Shown here: positions 1 to 10,287 of the stretch, one piece after another
Layout of the letters: each line of letters opens with the position of its first letter
Position numbering within the stretch: position 1 is the first letter of the stretch
Assembly: GCA_964016885.1 (NCBI GenBank)
Contig: OZ024744.1
Location: forward strand, 23,358,798-23,422,797
Source: Eledone cirrhosa
Taxonomy: Eukaryota; Mollusca; Cephalopoda; Octopoda; Eledonidae
Direction: 5' to 3'
Length of the DNA: 64,000 nucleotides
The notes under the pieces: generated by a model
The model's database searches: none
Told to the model about the DNA's origin: nothing
Seen by the model: the letters and a program-made list of their open reading frames with translations, nothing else
Made by a program: the position numbers and the translations under genes

Positions 1-3
1 AAA

Positions 4-37
4 ACTCGTTTTAACAACAGTTGAATCTTAAGATAAA
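4..37 (+). repeat. Prototype class A monomer (34 bp, ends ATAAA)
   Basis: This is the first complete class A monomer, numbered from the A before CTCG. It contains TCGTTTTAACAACAG, then TTGAATCTTAAG, then ATAAA. The TCTTAAGA around its CTTAAG is extended by the tail to the 10-bp perfect palindrome ATCTTAAGAT. Across the junction with a following ACTCG monomer it forms TAAAAC-TC-GTTTTA, an inverted repeat with 6-bp arms. The class recurs hundreds of times and is the most common partner of class B. Confidence 0.95.
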
Positions 38-105
38 ATTCGTATTAACAACAGTTGAATCTTAAGAACTGACTCGTTTTAACAACAGCTGAATCTTAAG
101 ATAAA

Positions 106-139
106 ACTCGTTTTAACAACAGTTGAATCTTAAGAACTG
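106..139 (+). repeat. Prototype class B monomer (34 bp, ends AACTG)
   Basis: This monomer has the same body as class A but ends AACTG. It keeps the 8-bp palindrome TCTTAAGA, and its CAGTT (starting at base 16 of the monomer) pairs with the terminal AACTG as 5-bp inverted arms 10 bases apart. Classes A and B often alternate, giving a 68-bp dimer. Runs of B-B (for example before the ATTCG, ACTCAT or TTATC monomers) and A-A (before ATTCG) break the alternation often. Confidence 0.95.
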
Positions 140-173
140 ACTCGTTTTATCAACAGTTCAACCTTAAGCACTG
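140..173 (+). repeat. TTATC/GTTCAACC variant monomer (first example)
   Basis: This is a class B variant in which TTTTAAC is replaced by TTTTATC and GTTGAATC by GTTCAACC. The two changes travel together in the copies I looked at, so they mark one old lineage of monomer. It ends either GCACTG (as here) or GAACTG. The GCACTG form is usually followed by a monomer with CTTCAAAT, and the GAACTG form by either an ACTCATCTTAAC or a CCTCAAAT monomer. The changes destroy the E-box-like CAGTTG of the normal monomer (it becomes CAGTTC). It is a good landmark for aligning higher-order copies. Confidence 0.9.
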
Positions 174-546
174 ACTCGTTTTAACAACAGTTGAATCTTC
201 AAATAAAACTCGTTTTAACAACAGTTGATTCTTCAGAACTGACTCGTTTTAACAACAGATGAATCTTAAGATAAAACTCGTTTTAACAACAGTTGAATCT
301 TAAGAACTGACTCATTTTAACAACAGCTGAATCTGTAGATAAAACTCGTTTTAACAACAGTTGAATCTTAAGAACTGACTCGTTTTATCAACAGTTCAAC
401 CTTAAGAACTGACTCGTTTTAACAACAGTTGAATCCTCAAATAAAACTCGTTTTAACAACAGTTGAATCTTAAGAACTGACTCATTTTAACAACAGTTGA
501 ATCTTAAGATAAAACTCGTTTTAACAACAGTTGAATCTTAAGAACT

Positions 547-579
547 GACTCGTTTTAACAACGGCTGAATTTTAAGATA
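547..579 (+). repeat. 33-bp GGCTGAATTTTAAG variant monomer (first example)
   Basis: This monomer reads AACGGCTGAATTTTAAG in place of AACAGTTGAATCTTAAG and ends in ATAA with one A missing, so it is 33 bp long. It lacks CTTAAG and gains a second CpG (ACGG). It is usually followed by a class B monomer and then by the GCTAAATC monomer, forming a cassette that recurs throughout the window. Copies have their CGGCT near 562, 1445, 2803, 7791, 8334, 10235, 11118, 11865, 13324, 14071, 15292, 15937, 16684, 17873, 18688, 19333, 20080, 21268, 22626, 23746 and 25071, with more to the right. Confidence 0.9.
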
Positions 580-2133
580 AACTCGTTTTAACAACAGTTG
601 AATCTTAAGAACTGACTCGTTTTAACAACAGCTAAATCTTAAGATAAAACTCGTTTTAACAACAGTTGAATCTTAAGAACTGACTCGTTTTATCAACAGT
701 TCAACCTTAAGAACTGACTCATCTTAACAACAGTTGAATCTTCAAATAAAATTCGTTTTAACAACAGTTGAATCGTAAGAACTGATTCGTTTTAACAACA
801 GCTGAATCTTAAGATAAATCTCGTTTTAACAACAGTTGAATCTTAAGATAAAATTCGTTTTAACAACAGTTGAATCTTAAGAACTGACTCGTTTTAACAA
901 CAGTTGAATCTTAAGATAAAACTCGTTTTAACAACAGTTGAATCTTAAGAACTGACTCATTTTAACAACAGTTGAATCTTAAGATAAAACTCGTTTTAAC
1001 AACAGTTGAATCTTAAGAACTGACTCGTTTTATCAACAGTTCAACCTTAGGCACTGACTCGTTTTAACAACAGTTGAATCTTCAAATAAAACTCGTTTTA
1101 ACAACAGTTGATTCTTCAGAACTGACTCGTTTTAACAACAGTTGAATCTTAAGATAAAACTCGTTTTAACAACAGTTGAATCTTAAGAACTGACTCATTT
1201 TAACAACAGCTGAATCTTTAGATAAAACTCGTTTTAACAACAGTTGAATCTTAAGAACTGACTCGTTTTATCAACAGTTCAACCTTAAGAACTGACTCGT
1301 TTTAACAACAGTTGAATCCTCAAATAAAACTCGTTTTAACAACAGTTGAATCTTAAGAACTGACTCATTTTAACAACAGTTGAATCTTAAGATAAAACTC
1401 GTTTTAACAAGAGTTGAATCTTAAGAACTGACTCGTTTTAACAACGGCTGAATTTTAAGATAAACTCGTTTTAACAACAGTTGAATCTTAAGAACTGACT
1501 CGTTTTAACAACTGCTAAATCTTAAGATAAAACTCGTTTTAACAACAGTTGAATCTTAAGAACTGACTCGTTTTATCAACAGTTCAACCTTAAGAACTGA
1601 CTCATCTTAACAACAGTTGAATCTTCAAATAAAATTCGTTTTAACAACAGTTGAATCTTAAGAACTGACTCGTTTTAACAACAGTTGAATCTTAAGATAA
1701 AACTCGTTTTAACAACAGTTGAATCTTAAGAACTGACTCATTTTAACAACAGCTGAATCTTAAGATAAAACTCGTTTTAACAACAGTTGAATCTTAAGAT
1801 AAAATTCGTTTTAACAACAGTTGAATCTTAAGAACTGACTCGTTTTAACAACAGCTGAATCTTAAGATAAAACTCGTTTTAACAACAGTTGAATCTTAAG
1901 AACTGACTCGTTTTATCAACAGTTCAACCTTAAGCACTGACTCGTTTTAACAACAGTTGAATCTTCAAATAAAACTCGTTTTAACAACAGTTGATTCTTC
2001 AGAACTGACTCGTTTTAACAACAGTTGAATCTTAAGATAAAACTCGTTTTAACAACAGTTGAATCTTAAGAACTGACTCATATTAACAACAGCTGAATCT
2101 TTAGATAAATCTCGTTTTAACAACAGTTGAATC

Positions 2134-3426
2134 TTAAGAACTGACTCGTTTTAACAACAGTTGAATCCTCAAATAAAACTCGTTTTAACAACAGTTGAAT
2201 CATAAGAACTGACTCGTTTTAACAACAGTTGAATCTTAAGATAAAACTCGTTTTAACAACAGGTGAATCTTAAGAACTGACTCATTTTAACAACAGTTGA
2301 ATCTTAAGAACTGATTCGTTTTAACAACAGTTGAATCTTCAGATAAAACTCGTTTTAACTACAGTTGAATCTTAAGAACTGACTAGTTTTAACAACAGTT
2401 GAATCTTAAGATAAAACTCGTTTTAACAACAGTTGAATCTTAAGAACTGGCTCATTTTAACAACAGTTGAATCTTAAGAACTGATTCGTTTTAACAACAG
2501 TTGAATCTTAAGATAAAACTCGTTTTAACAACAGTTGAATCTTAAGAACTGACTCGTTTTAACAACAGCTGAATCTTAAGATAAAACTCGTTTTACAACA
2601 GTTGAATATTAAGAACTGACTCGTTTTATCAACAGTTCAACCTTAAGAACTGACTCGTTTTAACAACAGTTGAATCCTCAAATAAAACTCGTTTTAACAA
2701 CAGTTGAATCTTAAGAACTGACTCATTTTAACAACAGTTGAATCTTAAGATAAAACTCGTTTTAACAACAGTTGAATCTTAAGAACTGACTCGTTTTAAC
2801 AACGGCTGAATTTTAAGATAAACTCGTTTTAACAACAGTTGAATCTTAAGAACTGACTCGTTTTAACAACAGCTAAATCTTAAGATAAAACTCGTTTTAA
2901 CAACAGTTGAATCTTAAGTTAAAATTCGTTTTAACAACAGTTGAATCTTAAGAACTGACTCGTTTTAACAACAGCTGAATCCTCAAATAAAACTCATTTT
3001 AACAACAGTTGAATCTTAAGAACTGATTCGTTTTAACAACAGTTGAATCTTAAGATAAATCTCGTTTTACAACAGTTGAATCTTAAGAACTGACTCGTTT
3101 TATCAACAGTTCAACCTTAAGAACTGACTCATCTTAACAACAGTTGAATCTTCAAATAAAACTCGTTTTAACAACAGTTGAATCTTAAGAATTGATTCGT
3201 TTTAACAACAGCTGAATCTTAAGACAAAACTCGTTTTAACAACAGTTGAATCTTAAGATAAAATTCGTTTTAACAACAGTTGAATCTTAAGAACTGACTC
3301 GTTTTAACAACAGCTGAATCTTAAGATAAAACTCGTTGTAACAACAGTTGAATCTTAAGAACTGACTCGTTTTATCAACAGTTCAACCTTAAGCACTGAC
3401 TCGTTTTAACAACACTTGAATCTTCA
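2134..3426 (+). repeat. Mosaic satellite segment, left region
   Basis: This stretch contains only satellite monomers and no gene. It begins with a cassette marked by CCTCAAAT, then CATAAG (2201), CAGGTG (2260), TAACTACAG, ACTAGT and GGCTC (2449). The same order is found again from about 10,482 to 10,908 at an offset of 8,314 bp. It continues with the CGGCT/GCTAAATC cassette (CGGCT at 2803) and an AAGTTAAA variant near 2917, then further mixed A and B monomers up to the start of the 1,900-bp duplication. Confidence 0.75.
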
Positions 3427-5326
3427 AATAAAACTCGTTTTAACAACAGTTGATTCTTCAGAACTGACTCGTTTTAACAACAGCAGAATCTTAAGATAAA
3501 ACTCGTTTTAACAACAGTTGAATCTTAAGATAAAATTCGTTTTAACAACAGTTGAATCTTAAGAACTGACTCGTTTTAACAACAGCTGAATCTTAAGATA
3601 AAACTCGTTTTAACAACAGTTGAATCTTAAGAAGTGCCTCGTTTTATCAACAGTTCAACCTTAAGCACTGACTCGTTTTAACAACAGTTGAATCTTCAAA
3701 TAAAACTCGTTTTAACAACAGTTGATTCTTCAGAACTGACTCGTTTTAACAACAGTTGAATCTTAAGATAAAACTCGTTTTAACAACAGTTGAATCTTAA
3801 GAACTGACTCATTTTAACAACAGCTGAATCTTTAGATAAAACTCGTTTTAACAACAGTTGAATCTTAAGAACTGACTCGTTTTATCAACAGTTCAACCTT
3901 AAGAACTGACTCGTTTTAACAACAGTTGAATCCTCAAATAAAACTCGTTTTAACAACAGTTGAATCTTAAGAACTGACTCATTTTAAGAACAGTTGAATC
4001 TTAAGATAAAACTCGTTTTAACAACAGTTGAATCTTAAGAACTGACTCGTTTTAACAACGGCTGAATTTTAAGATAAACTCGTTTTAACAACAGTTGAAT
4101 CTTAAGAACTGACTCGTTTTAACAACAGCTAAATCTTAAGATAAAACTCGTTTTAACAACAGTTGAATCTTAAGAACTGACTCGTTTTAACAACAGCTGA
4201 ATCTTAAGATAAAACTCGTTTTACAACAGTTGAATCTTCAAATAAAACTCGTTTTAACAACAGTTGAATCTTAAGAACTGATTCGTTTTAACAACAGTTG
4301 AATCTTCAGATAAAACTCGTTTTAACTACAGTTGAATCTTAAGAACTGACTCGTTTTAACAACAGTTGAATCTTAAGATAAAACTCGTTTTAACAACAGT
4401 TGAATCTTAAGAACTGACTCATTTTAACAACAGTTGAATCTTAAGAACTGATTCGTTTTAACAACAGTTGAATCTTAAGATAAAACTCGTTTTAACAACA
4501 GTTGAATCTTAAGAACTGACTCGTTTTAACAACAGCTGAATCTTAAGATAAAACTCGTTTTACAACAGTTGAATCTTCAAATAAAACTCGTTTTAACAAC
4601 AGTTGAATCTTAAGAACTGACTCGTTTTAACAACAGCTGAATCTTAAGATAAAACTCGTTTTAACAACAGTTGAATCTTAAGAACTGACTCGTTTTATCA
4701 ACAGTTCAACCTTAAGCACTGACTCGTTTTAACAACAGTTGAATCTTCAAATAAAACTCGTTTTAACAACAGTCGATTCTTCAGAACTGACTCGTTTTAA
4801 CAACAGTTGAATCTTAAGATAAAACTCGTTTTAACAACAGTTGAATCATAAGAACTGACTCATTTTAACAACAGCTGAATCTTTAGATAAAACTCGTTTT
4901 AACAACAGTTGAATCTTAAGAACTGACTCGTTTTATCAACAGTTCAACCTTAAGAACTGACTCGTTTTAACAACAGTTGAATCCTCAAATAAAACTCGTT
5001 TTAACAACAGTTGAATCTTAAGAACTGACTCGTTTTAACAACAGTTGAATCTTAAGAACTGATTCGTTTTAACAACAGTTGAATCTTAAGATAAAACTCG
5101 TTTTAACAACAGTTGAATCTTAAGAACTGACTCGTTTTAACAACAGCTGAATCTTAAGATAAAACTCGTTTTACAACAGTTGAATCTTAAGAACTGACTC
5201 GTTTTATCAACAGTTCAACCTTAAGAACTGACTCATCTTAACAACAGTTGAATCTTCAAATAAAATTCGTTTTAACAACAGTTGAATCTTAAGAACTGAC
5301 TCGTTTTAACAACAGCTGAATCTTAA
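3427..5326 (+). repeat. 1,900-bp tandem duplication, copy 1
   Basis: This unit of about 56 monomers is followed directly by a second copy at 5327-7251. Rare landmarks all match at an offset of exactly 1,900: CAGCAG at 3481/5381, AAGTGCCTC near 3631/5531, ATTTTAAGAACAG at 3981/5881, GTCGATTC near 4772/6672, and AATCATAAG near 4834/6734. No difference was found at any landmark I compared. The pairing ends on the left near 3424, where CTTCAAAT in copy 1 faces CTTAAGAT in copy 2. Confidence 0.88.
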
Positions 5327-7251
5327 GATAAAACTCGTTTTAACAACAGTTGATTCTTCAGAACTGACTCGTTTTAACAACAGCAGAATCTTAAGATAAA
5401 ACTCGTTTTAACAACAGTTGAATCTTAAGATAAAATTCGTTTTAACAACAGTTGAATCTTAAGAACTGACTCGTTTTAACAACAGCTGAATCTTAAGATA
5501 AAACTCGTTTTAACAACAGTTGAATCTTAAGAAGTGCCTCGTTTTATCAACAGTTCAACCTTAAGCACTGACTCGTTTTAACAACAGTTGAATCTTCAAA
5601 TAAAACTCGTTTTAACAACAGTTGATTCTTCAGAACTGACTCGTTTTAACAACAGTTGAATCTTAAGATAAAACTCGTTTTAACAACAGTTGAATCTTAA
5701 GAACTGACTCATTTTAACAACAGCTGAATCTTTAGATAAAACTCGTTTTAACAACAGTTGAATCTTAAGAACTGACTCGTTTTATCAACAGTTCAACCTT
5801 AAGAACTGACTCGTTTTAACAACAGTTGAATCCTCAAATAAAACTCGTTTTAACAACAGTTGAATCTTAAGAACTGACTCATTTTAAGAACAGTTGAATC
5901 TTAAGATAAAACTCGTTTTAACAACAGTTGAATCTTAAGAACTGACTCGTTTTAACAACGGCTGAATTTTAAGATAAACTCGTTTTAACAACAGTTGAAT
6001 CTTAAGAACTGACTCGTTTTAACAACAGCTAAATCTTAAGATAAAACTCGTTTTAACAACAGTTGAATCTTAAGAACTGACTCGTTTTAACAACAGCTGA
6101 ATCTTAAGATAAAACTCGTTTTACAACAGTTGAATCTTCAAATAAAACTCGTTTTAACAACAGTTGAATCTTAAGAACTGATTCGTTTTAACAACAGTTG
6201 AATCTTCAGATAAAACTCGTTTTAACTACAGTTGAATCTTAAGAACTGACTCGTTTTAACAACAGTTGAATCTTAAGATAAAACTCGTTTTAACAACAGT
6301 TGAATCTTAAGAACTGACTCATTTTAACAACAGTTGAATCTTAAGAACTGATTCGTTTTAACAACAGTTGAATCTTAAGATAAAACTCGTTTTAACAACA
6401 GTTGAATCTTAAGAACTGACTCGTTTTAACAACAGCTGAATCTTAAGATAAAACTCGTTTTACAACAGTTGAATCTTCAAATAAAACTCGTTTTAACAAC
6501 AGTTGAATCTTAAGAACTGACTCGTTTTAACAACAGCTGAATCTTAAGATAAAACTCGTTTTAACAACAGTTGAATCTTAAGAACTGACTCGTTTTATCA
6601 ACAGTTCAACCTTAAGCACTGACTCGTTTTAACAACAGTTGAATCTTCAAATAAAACTCGTTTTAACAACAGTCGATTCTTCAGAACTGACTCGTTTTAA
6701 CAACAGTTGAATCTTAAGATAAAACTCGTTTTAACAACAGTTGAATCATAAGAACTGACTCATTTTAACAACAGCTGAATCTTTAGATAAAACTCGTTTT
6801 AACAACAGTTGAATCTTAAGAACTGACTCGTTTTATCAACAGTTCAACCTTAAGAACTGACTCGTTTTAACAACAGTTGAATCCTCAAATAAAACTCGTT
6901 TTAACAACAGTTGAATCTTAAGAACTGACTCGTTTTAACAACAGTTGAATCTTAAGAACTGATTCGTTTTAACAACAGTTGAATCTTAAGATAAAACTCG
7001 TTTTAACAACAGTTGAATCTTAAGAACTGACTCGTTTTAACAACAGCTGAATCTTAAGATAAAACTCGTTTTACAACAGTTGAATCTTAAGAACTGACTC
7101 GTTTTATCAACAGTTCAACCTTAAGAACTGACTCATCTTAACAACAGTTGAATCTTCAAATAAAATTCGTTTTAACAACAGTTGAATCTTAAGAACTGAC
7201 TCGTTTTAACAACAGCTGAATCTTAAGATAAAACTCGTTTTAACAACAGTT
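5327..7251 (+). repeat. 1,900-bp tandem duplication, copy 2
   Basis: This is the head-to-tail partner of 3427-5326. The match runs to about 7251, slightly past one full period, and ends where GATTCTTCAG of copy 1 faces GAATCTTAAG here. The near-perfect sharing of private variants indicates a very recent duplication, or an assembly duplication that read depth could reveal. The next sequence switches straight into a copy of the first bases of the window. Confidence 0.86.
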
Positions 7252-8004
7252 GAATCTTAAGATAAAATTCGTATTAACAACAGTTGAATCTTAAGAACTG
7301 ACTCGTTTTAACAACAGCTGAATCTTAAGATAAAACTCGTTTTAACAACAGTTGAATCTTAAGAACTGACTCGTTTTATCAACAGTTCAACCTTAAGCAC
7401 TGACTCGTTTTAACAACAGTTGAATCTTCAAATAAAACTCGTTTTAACAACAGTTGATTCTTCAGAACTGACTCGTTTTAACAACAGATGAATCTTAAGA
7501 TAAAACTCGTTTTAACAACAGTTGAATCTTAAGAACTGACTCATTTTAACAACAGCTGAATCTGTAGATAAAACTCGTTTTAACAACAGTTGAATCTTAA
7601 GAACTGACTCGTTTTATCAACAGTTCAACCTTAAGAACTGACTCGTTTTAACAACAGTTGAATCCTCAAATAAAACTCGTTTTAACAACAGTTGAATCTT
7701 AAGAACTGACTCATTTTAACAACAGTTGAATCTTAAGATAAAACTCGTTTTAACAACAGTTGAATCTTAAGAACTGACTCGTTTTAACAACGGCTGAATT
7801 TTAAGATAAACTCGTTTTAACAACAGTTGAATCTTAAGAACTGACTCGTTTTAACAACAGCTAAATCTTAAGATAAAACTCGTTTTAACAACAGTTGAAT
7901 CTTAAGAACTGACTCGTTTTATCAACAGTTCAACCTTAAGAACTGACTCATCTTAACAACAGTTGAATCTTCAAATAAAATTCGTTTTAACAACAGTTGA
8001 ATCT
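7230..8004 (+). repeat. Second copy of window bases 1-775 (offset 7,229)
   Basis: The order of variants at 1-775 is repeated here at a constant offset of 7,229: CGTATTAAC at 41/7270, TTATC near 149/7378, CAGATG at 256/7485, CTGTAG at 333/7562, CGGCT at 562/7791. The match ends near 775/8004, where AATCGTAAG followed by a GATTCG junction at the left faces AATCTTAAG followed by GACTCG here. The window therefore begins inside a cassette that was copied whole. Confidence 0.85.
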
Positions 8005-8688
8005 TAAGAACTGACTCGTTTTAACAACAGTTGAATCTTAAGATAAAACTCGTTTTAACAACAGTTGAATCTTAAGAACTGACTCATTTTAACAACAGCT
8101 GAATCTTAAGATAAAACTCGTTTTAACAACAGTTGAATCTTAAGAACTGACTCGTTTTATCAACAGTTCAACCTTAAGAACTGACTCATCTTAACAACAG
8201 TTGAATCTTCAAATAAAATTCGTTTTAACAACAGTTGAATCTTAAGAACTGACTCGTTTTAACAACAGTTGAATCTTAAGAGAAAACTCGTTTTAACAAC
8301 AGTTGAATCTTAAGAACTGACTCGTTTTAACAACGGCTGAATTTTAAGATAAACTCGTTTTAACAACAGTTGAATCTTAAGAACTGACTCGTTTTAACAA
8401 CAGCTAAATCTTAAGATAAAACTCGTTTTAACAACAGTTGAATCTTAAGAACTGACTCGTTTTATCAACAGTTCAACCTTAAGAACTGACTCATCTTAAC
8501 AACAGTTGAATCTTCAAATAAAATTCGTTTTAACAACAGTTGAATCTTAAGAACTGACTCGTTTTAACAACAGTTGAATCTTAAGATAAAACTCGTTTTA
8601 ACAACAGTTGAATCTTAAGAACTGACTCATTTTAACAACAGCTGAATCTTAAGATAAAACTCGTTTTAACAACAGTTGAATCTTAAGA
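7713..8688 (+). repeat. 543-bp (16-monomer) partial tandem duplication
   Basis: The cassette CGGCT, GCTAAATC, TTATC, CATCTTAAC is present twice in a row. CGGCT lies at 7791 and 8334 and the following TTATC monomers are also 543 bp apart. Matching segments are about 7713-8145 and 8256-8688. One difference is visible at the left edge, where AAGATAAA of copy 1 is AAGAGAAA at 8279-8286. Confidence 0.78.
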
Positions 8689-10287
8689 TAAAACTCGTTT
8701 TAACAACAGTTGAATCTTAAGAACTGACTCGTTTTATCAACAGTTCAACCTTAAGCACTGACTCGTTTTAACAACAGTTGAATCTTCAAATAAAACTCGT
8801 TTTAACAACAGTTGATTCTTCAGAACTGACTCGTTTTAACAACAGTTGAATCTTAAGATAAAACTCGTTTTAACAACAGTTGAATCTTAAGAACTGACTC
8901 ATTCTAACAACAGCTTAATCTTTAGATAAAACTCGTTTTAACAACAGTTGAATCTTAAGAACTGACTCGTTTTATCAACAGTTCAACCTTAAGAACTGAC
9001 TCGTTTTAACAACAGTTGAATCCTCAAATAAAACTCGTTTTAACAACAGTTGAATCTTAAGAACTGACTCGTTTTAACAACAGTTGAATCTTAAGATAAA
9101 ACTCGTTTTAACAACAGTTGAATCTTAAGAACTGACTCATTTTAACAACAGTTGAATCTTAAGAACTGATTCGTTTTAACAACAGTTGAATCTTCAGATA
9201 AAACTCGTTTTAACAACAGTTGAATCTTAAGAACTGACTCGTTTTAACAACAGCTGAATCTTAAGATAAAACTCGTTTTACAACAGTTGAATCTTAAGAA
9301 CTGACTCGTTTTATCAACAGTTCAACCTTAAGAACTGACTCATCTTAACAACAGTTGAATCTTCAAATAAAACTCGTTTTAACAACAGTTGAATTTTAAG
9401 AACTGATTCGTTTTAACAACAGCTGAATCTTAAGATAAAACTCGTTTTAACAACAGTTGAATCTTAAGATAAAATTCGTTTTAAAAACAGTTGAATCTTA
9501 AGAACTGACTCGTTTTAACAACAGCAGAATCTTAAGATAAAACTCGTTTTAACAACAGTTGAATCTTAAGAACTGACTCGTTTTATCATCAGTTCAACCT
9601 TAAGCACTGACTCGTTTTAACAACAGTTGCATCTTCAAATAAAACTCGTTTTAACAACAGTTGATTCTTCAGAACTGACTCGTTTTAACAACAGTTGAAT
9701 CTTAAGATAAAACTCGTTTTAACAACAGTTGAATCTTAAGAACTGACTCGTTTTAACAACAGCTGAATCTTAAGATAAAACTCGTTTTACAACAGTTGAA
9801 TCTTAAGAACTGACTCGTTTTATCAACAGTTCAACATTAAGAACTGACTCATCTTAACAACAGTTGAATCTTCAAATAAAACTCGTTTTAACAACAGTTG
9901 ATTCTTCAGAACGGACTCGTTTTAACAACAGTTGAATCTTAAGATAAAACTCGTTTAAACAACAGTTGAATCTTAAGAACTGACTCATTTTAACAACAGC
10001 TGAATCTCTAGATAAAACTCGTTTTAACAACAGTTGAATATTAAGAACTGACTCGTTTTCTCAACAGTTCAACCTTAAGAACTGACTCGTTTTAACAACA
10101 GTTGAATCCTCAAATAAAACTCGTTTTAACAACAGTTGAATCTTAAGAACTGACTCATTTTAACAACAGTTGAATCTTAAGATAAAACTCGTTTTAACAA
10201 GAGTTGAATCTTAAGAACTGACTCGTTTTAACAACGGCTGAATTTTAAGATAAACTCGTTTTAACAACAGTTGAATCTTAAGAACTG
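8689..10287 (+). repeat. Mosaic satellite segment including second copy of the 1.06-1.69 kb cassette
   Basis: This stretch holds only satellite monomers. Its right part, from about 9851, repeats window bases from about 1061 at an offset of 8,790: TTCAAAT at 1081/9871, CTTTAG 1216 against CTCTAG 10006, CAAGAG at 1408/10198, and ACTGCTAAAT at 1511/10301. At about 10,482 the offset changes to 8,314, so the copy lacks 476 bp (14 monomers) that lie at about 1692-2167 in the left copy. The left part, 8689-9850, is a mixed run of the common cassettes. Confidence 0.75.

Larger units (their letters stand above)
106..2133 (+). repeat. 883-bp (26-monomer) higher-order repeat, about 2.3 copies
   Basis: Landmarks recur exactly 883 bp apart. 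TTATC monomers fall near 149, 1032 and 1915; CTGTAG at 333 matches CTTTAG at 1216 and 2099; CCTCAA at 435 matches 1318; CGGCT at 562 matches 1445. Copies begin near 106, 989 and 1872. The match is close for about 670 bp of each copy. The last 213 bp of copies 1 and 2 hold different monomers but are the same length. In copy 3 a TTATC monomer is missing, so CCTCAA lies at 2167 instead of 2201, a 34-bp loss. Confidence 0.8.

Noticed and set aside
41..50. Promoter-like or polyadenylation signals
   Set aside because: AT-rich strings such as ATAAAA occur in every class A monomer. They carry no context that would distinguish a real signal from the repeat itself.
38..54. CENP-B box in the ATTCG-type monomers
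   Set aside because: ATTCGTTTTAACAACAG agrees with the first half of the CENP-B box pattern (TTCG, four bases, A), but the required CGGG half is AACA here. The CGGC of the GGCTG variant is in the wrong register. Half a match is not support.
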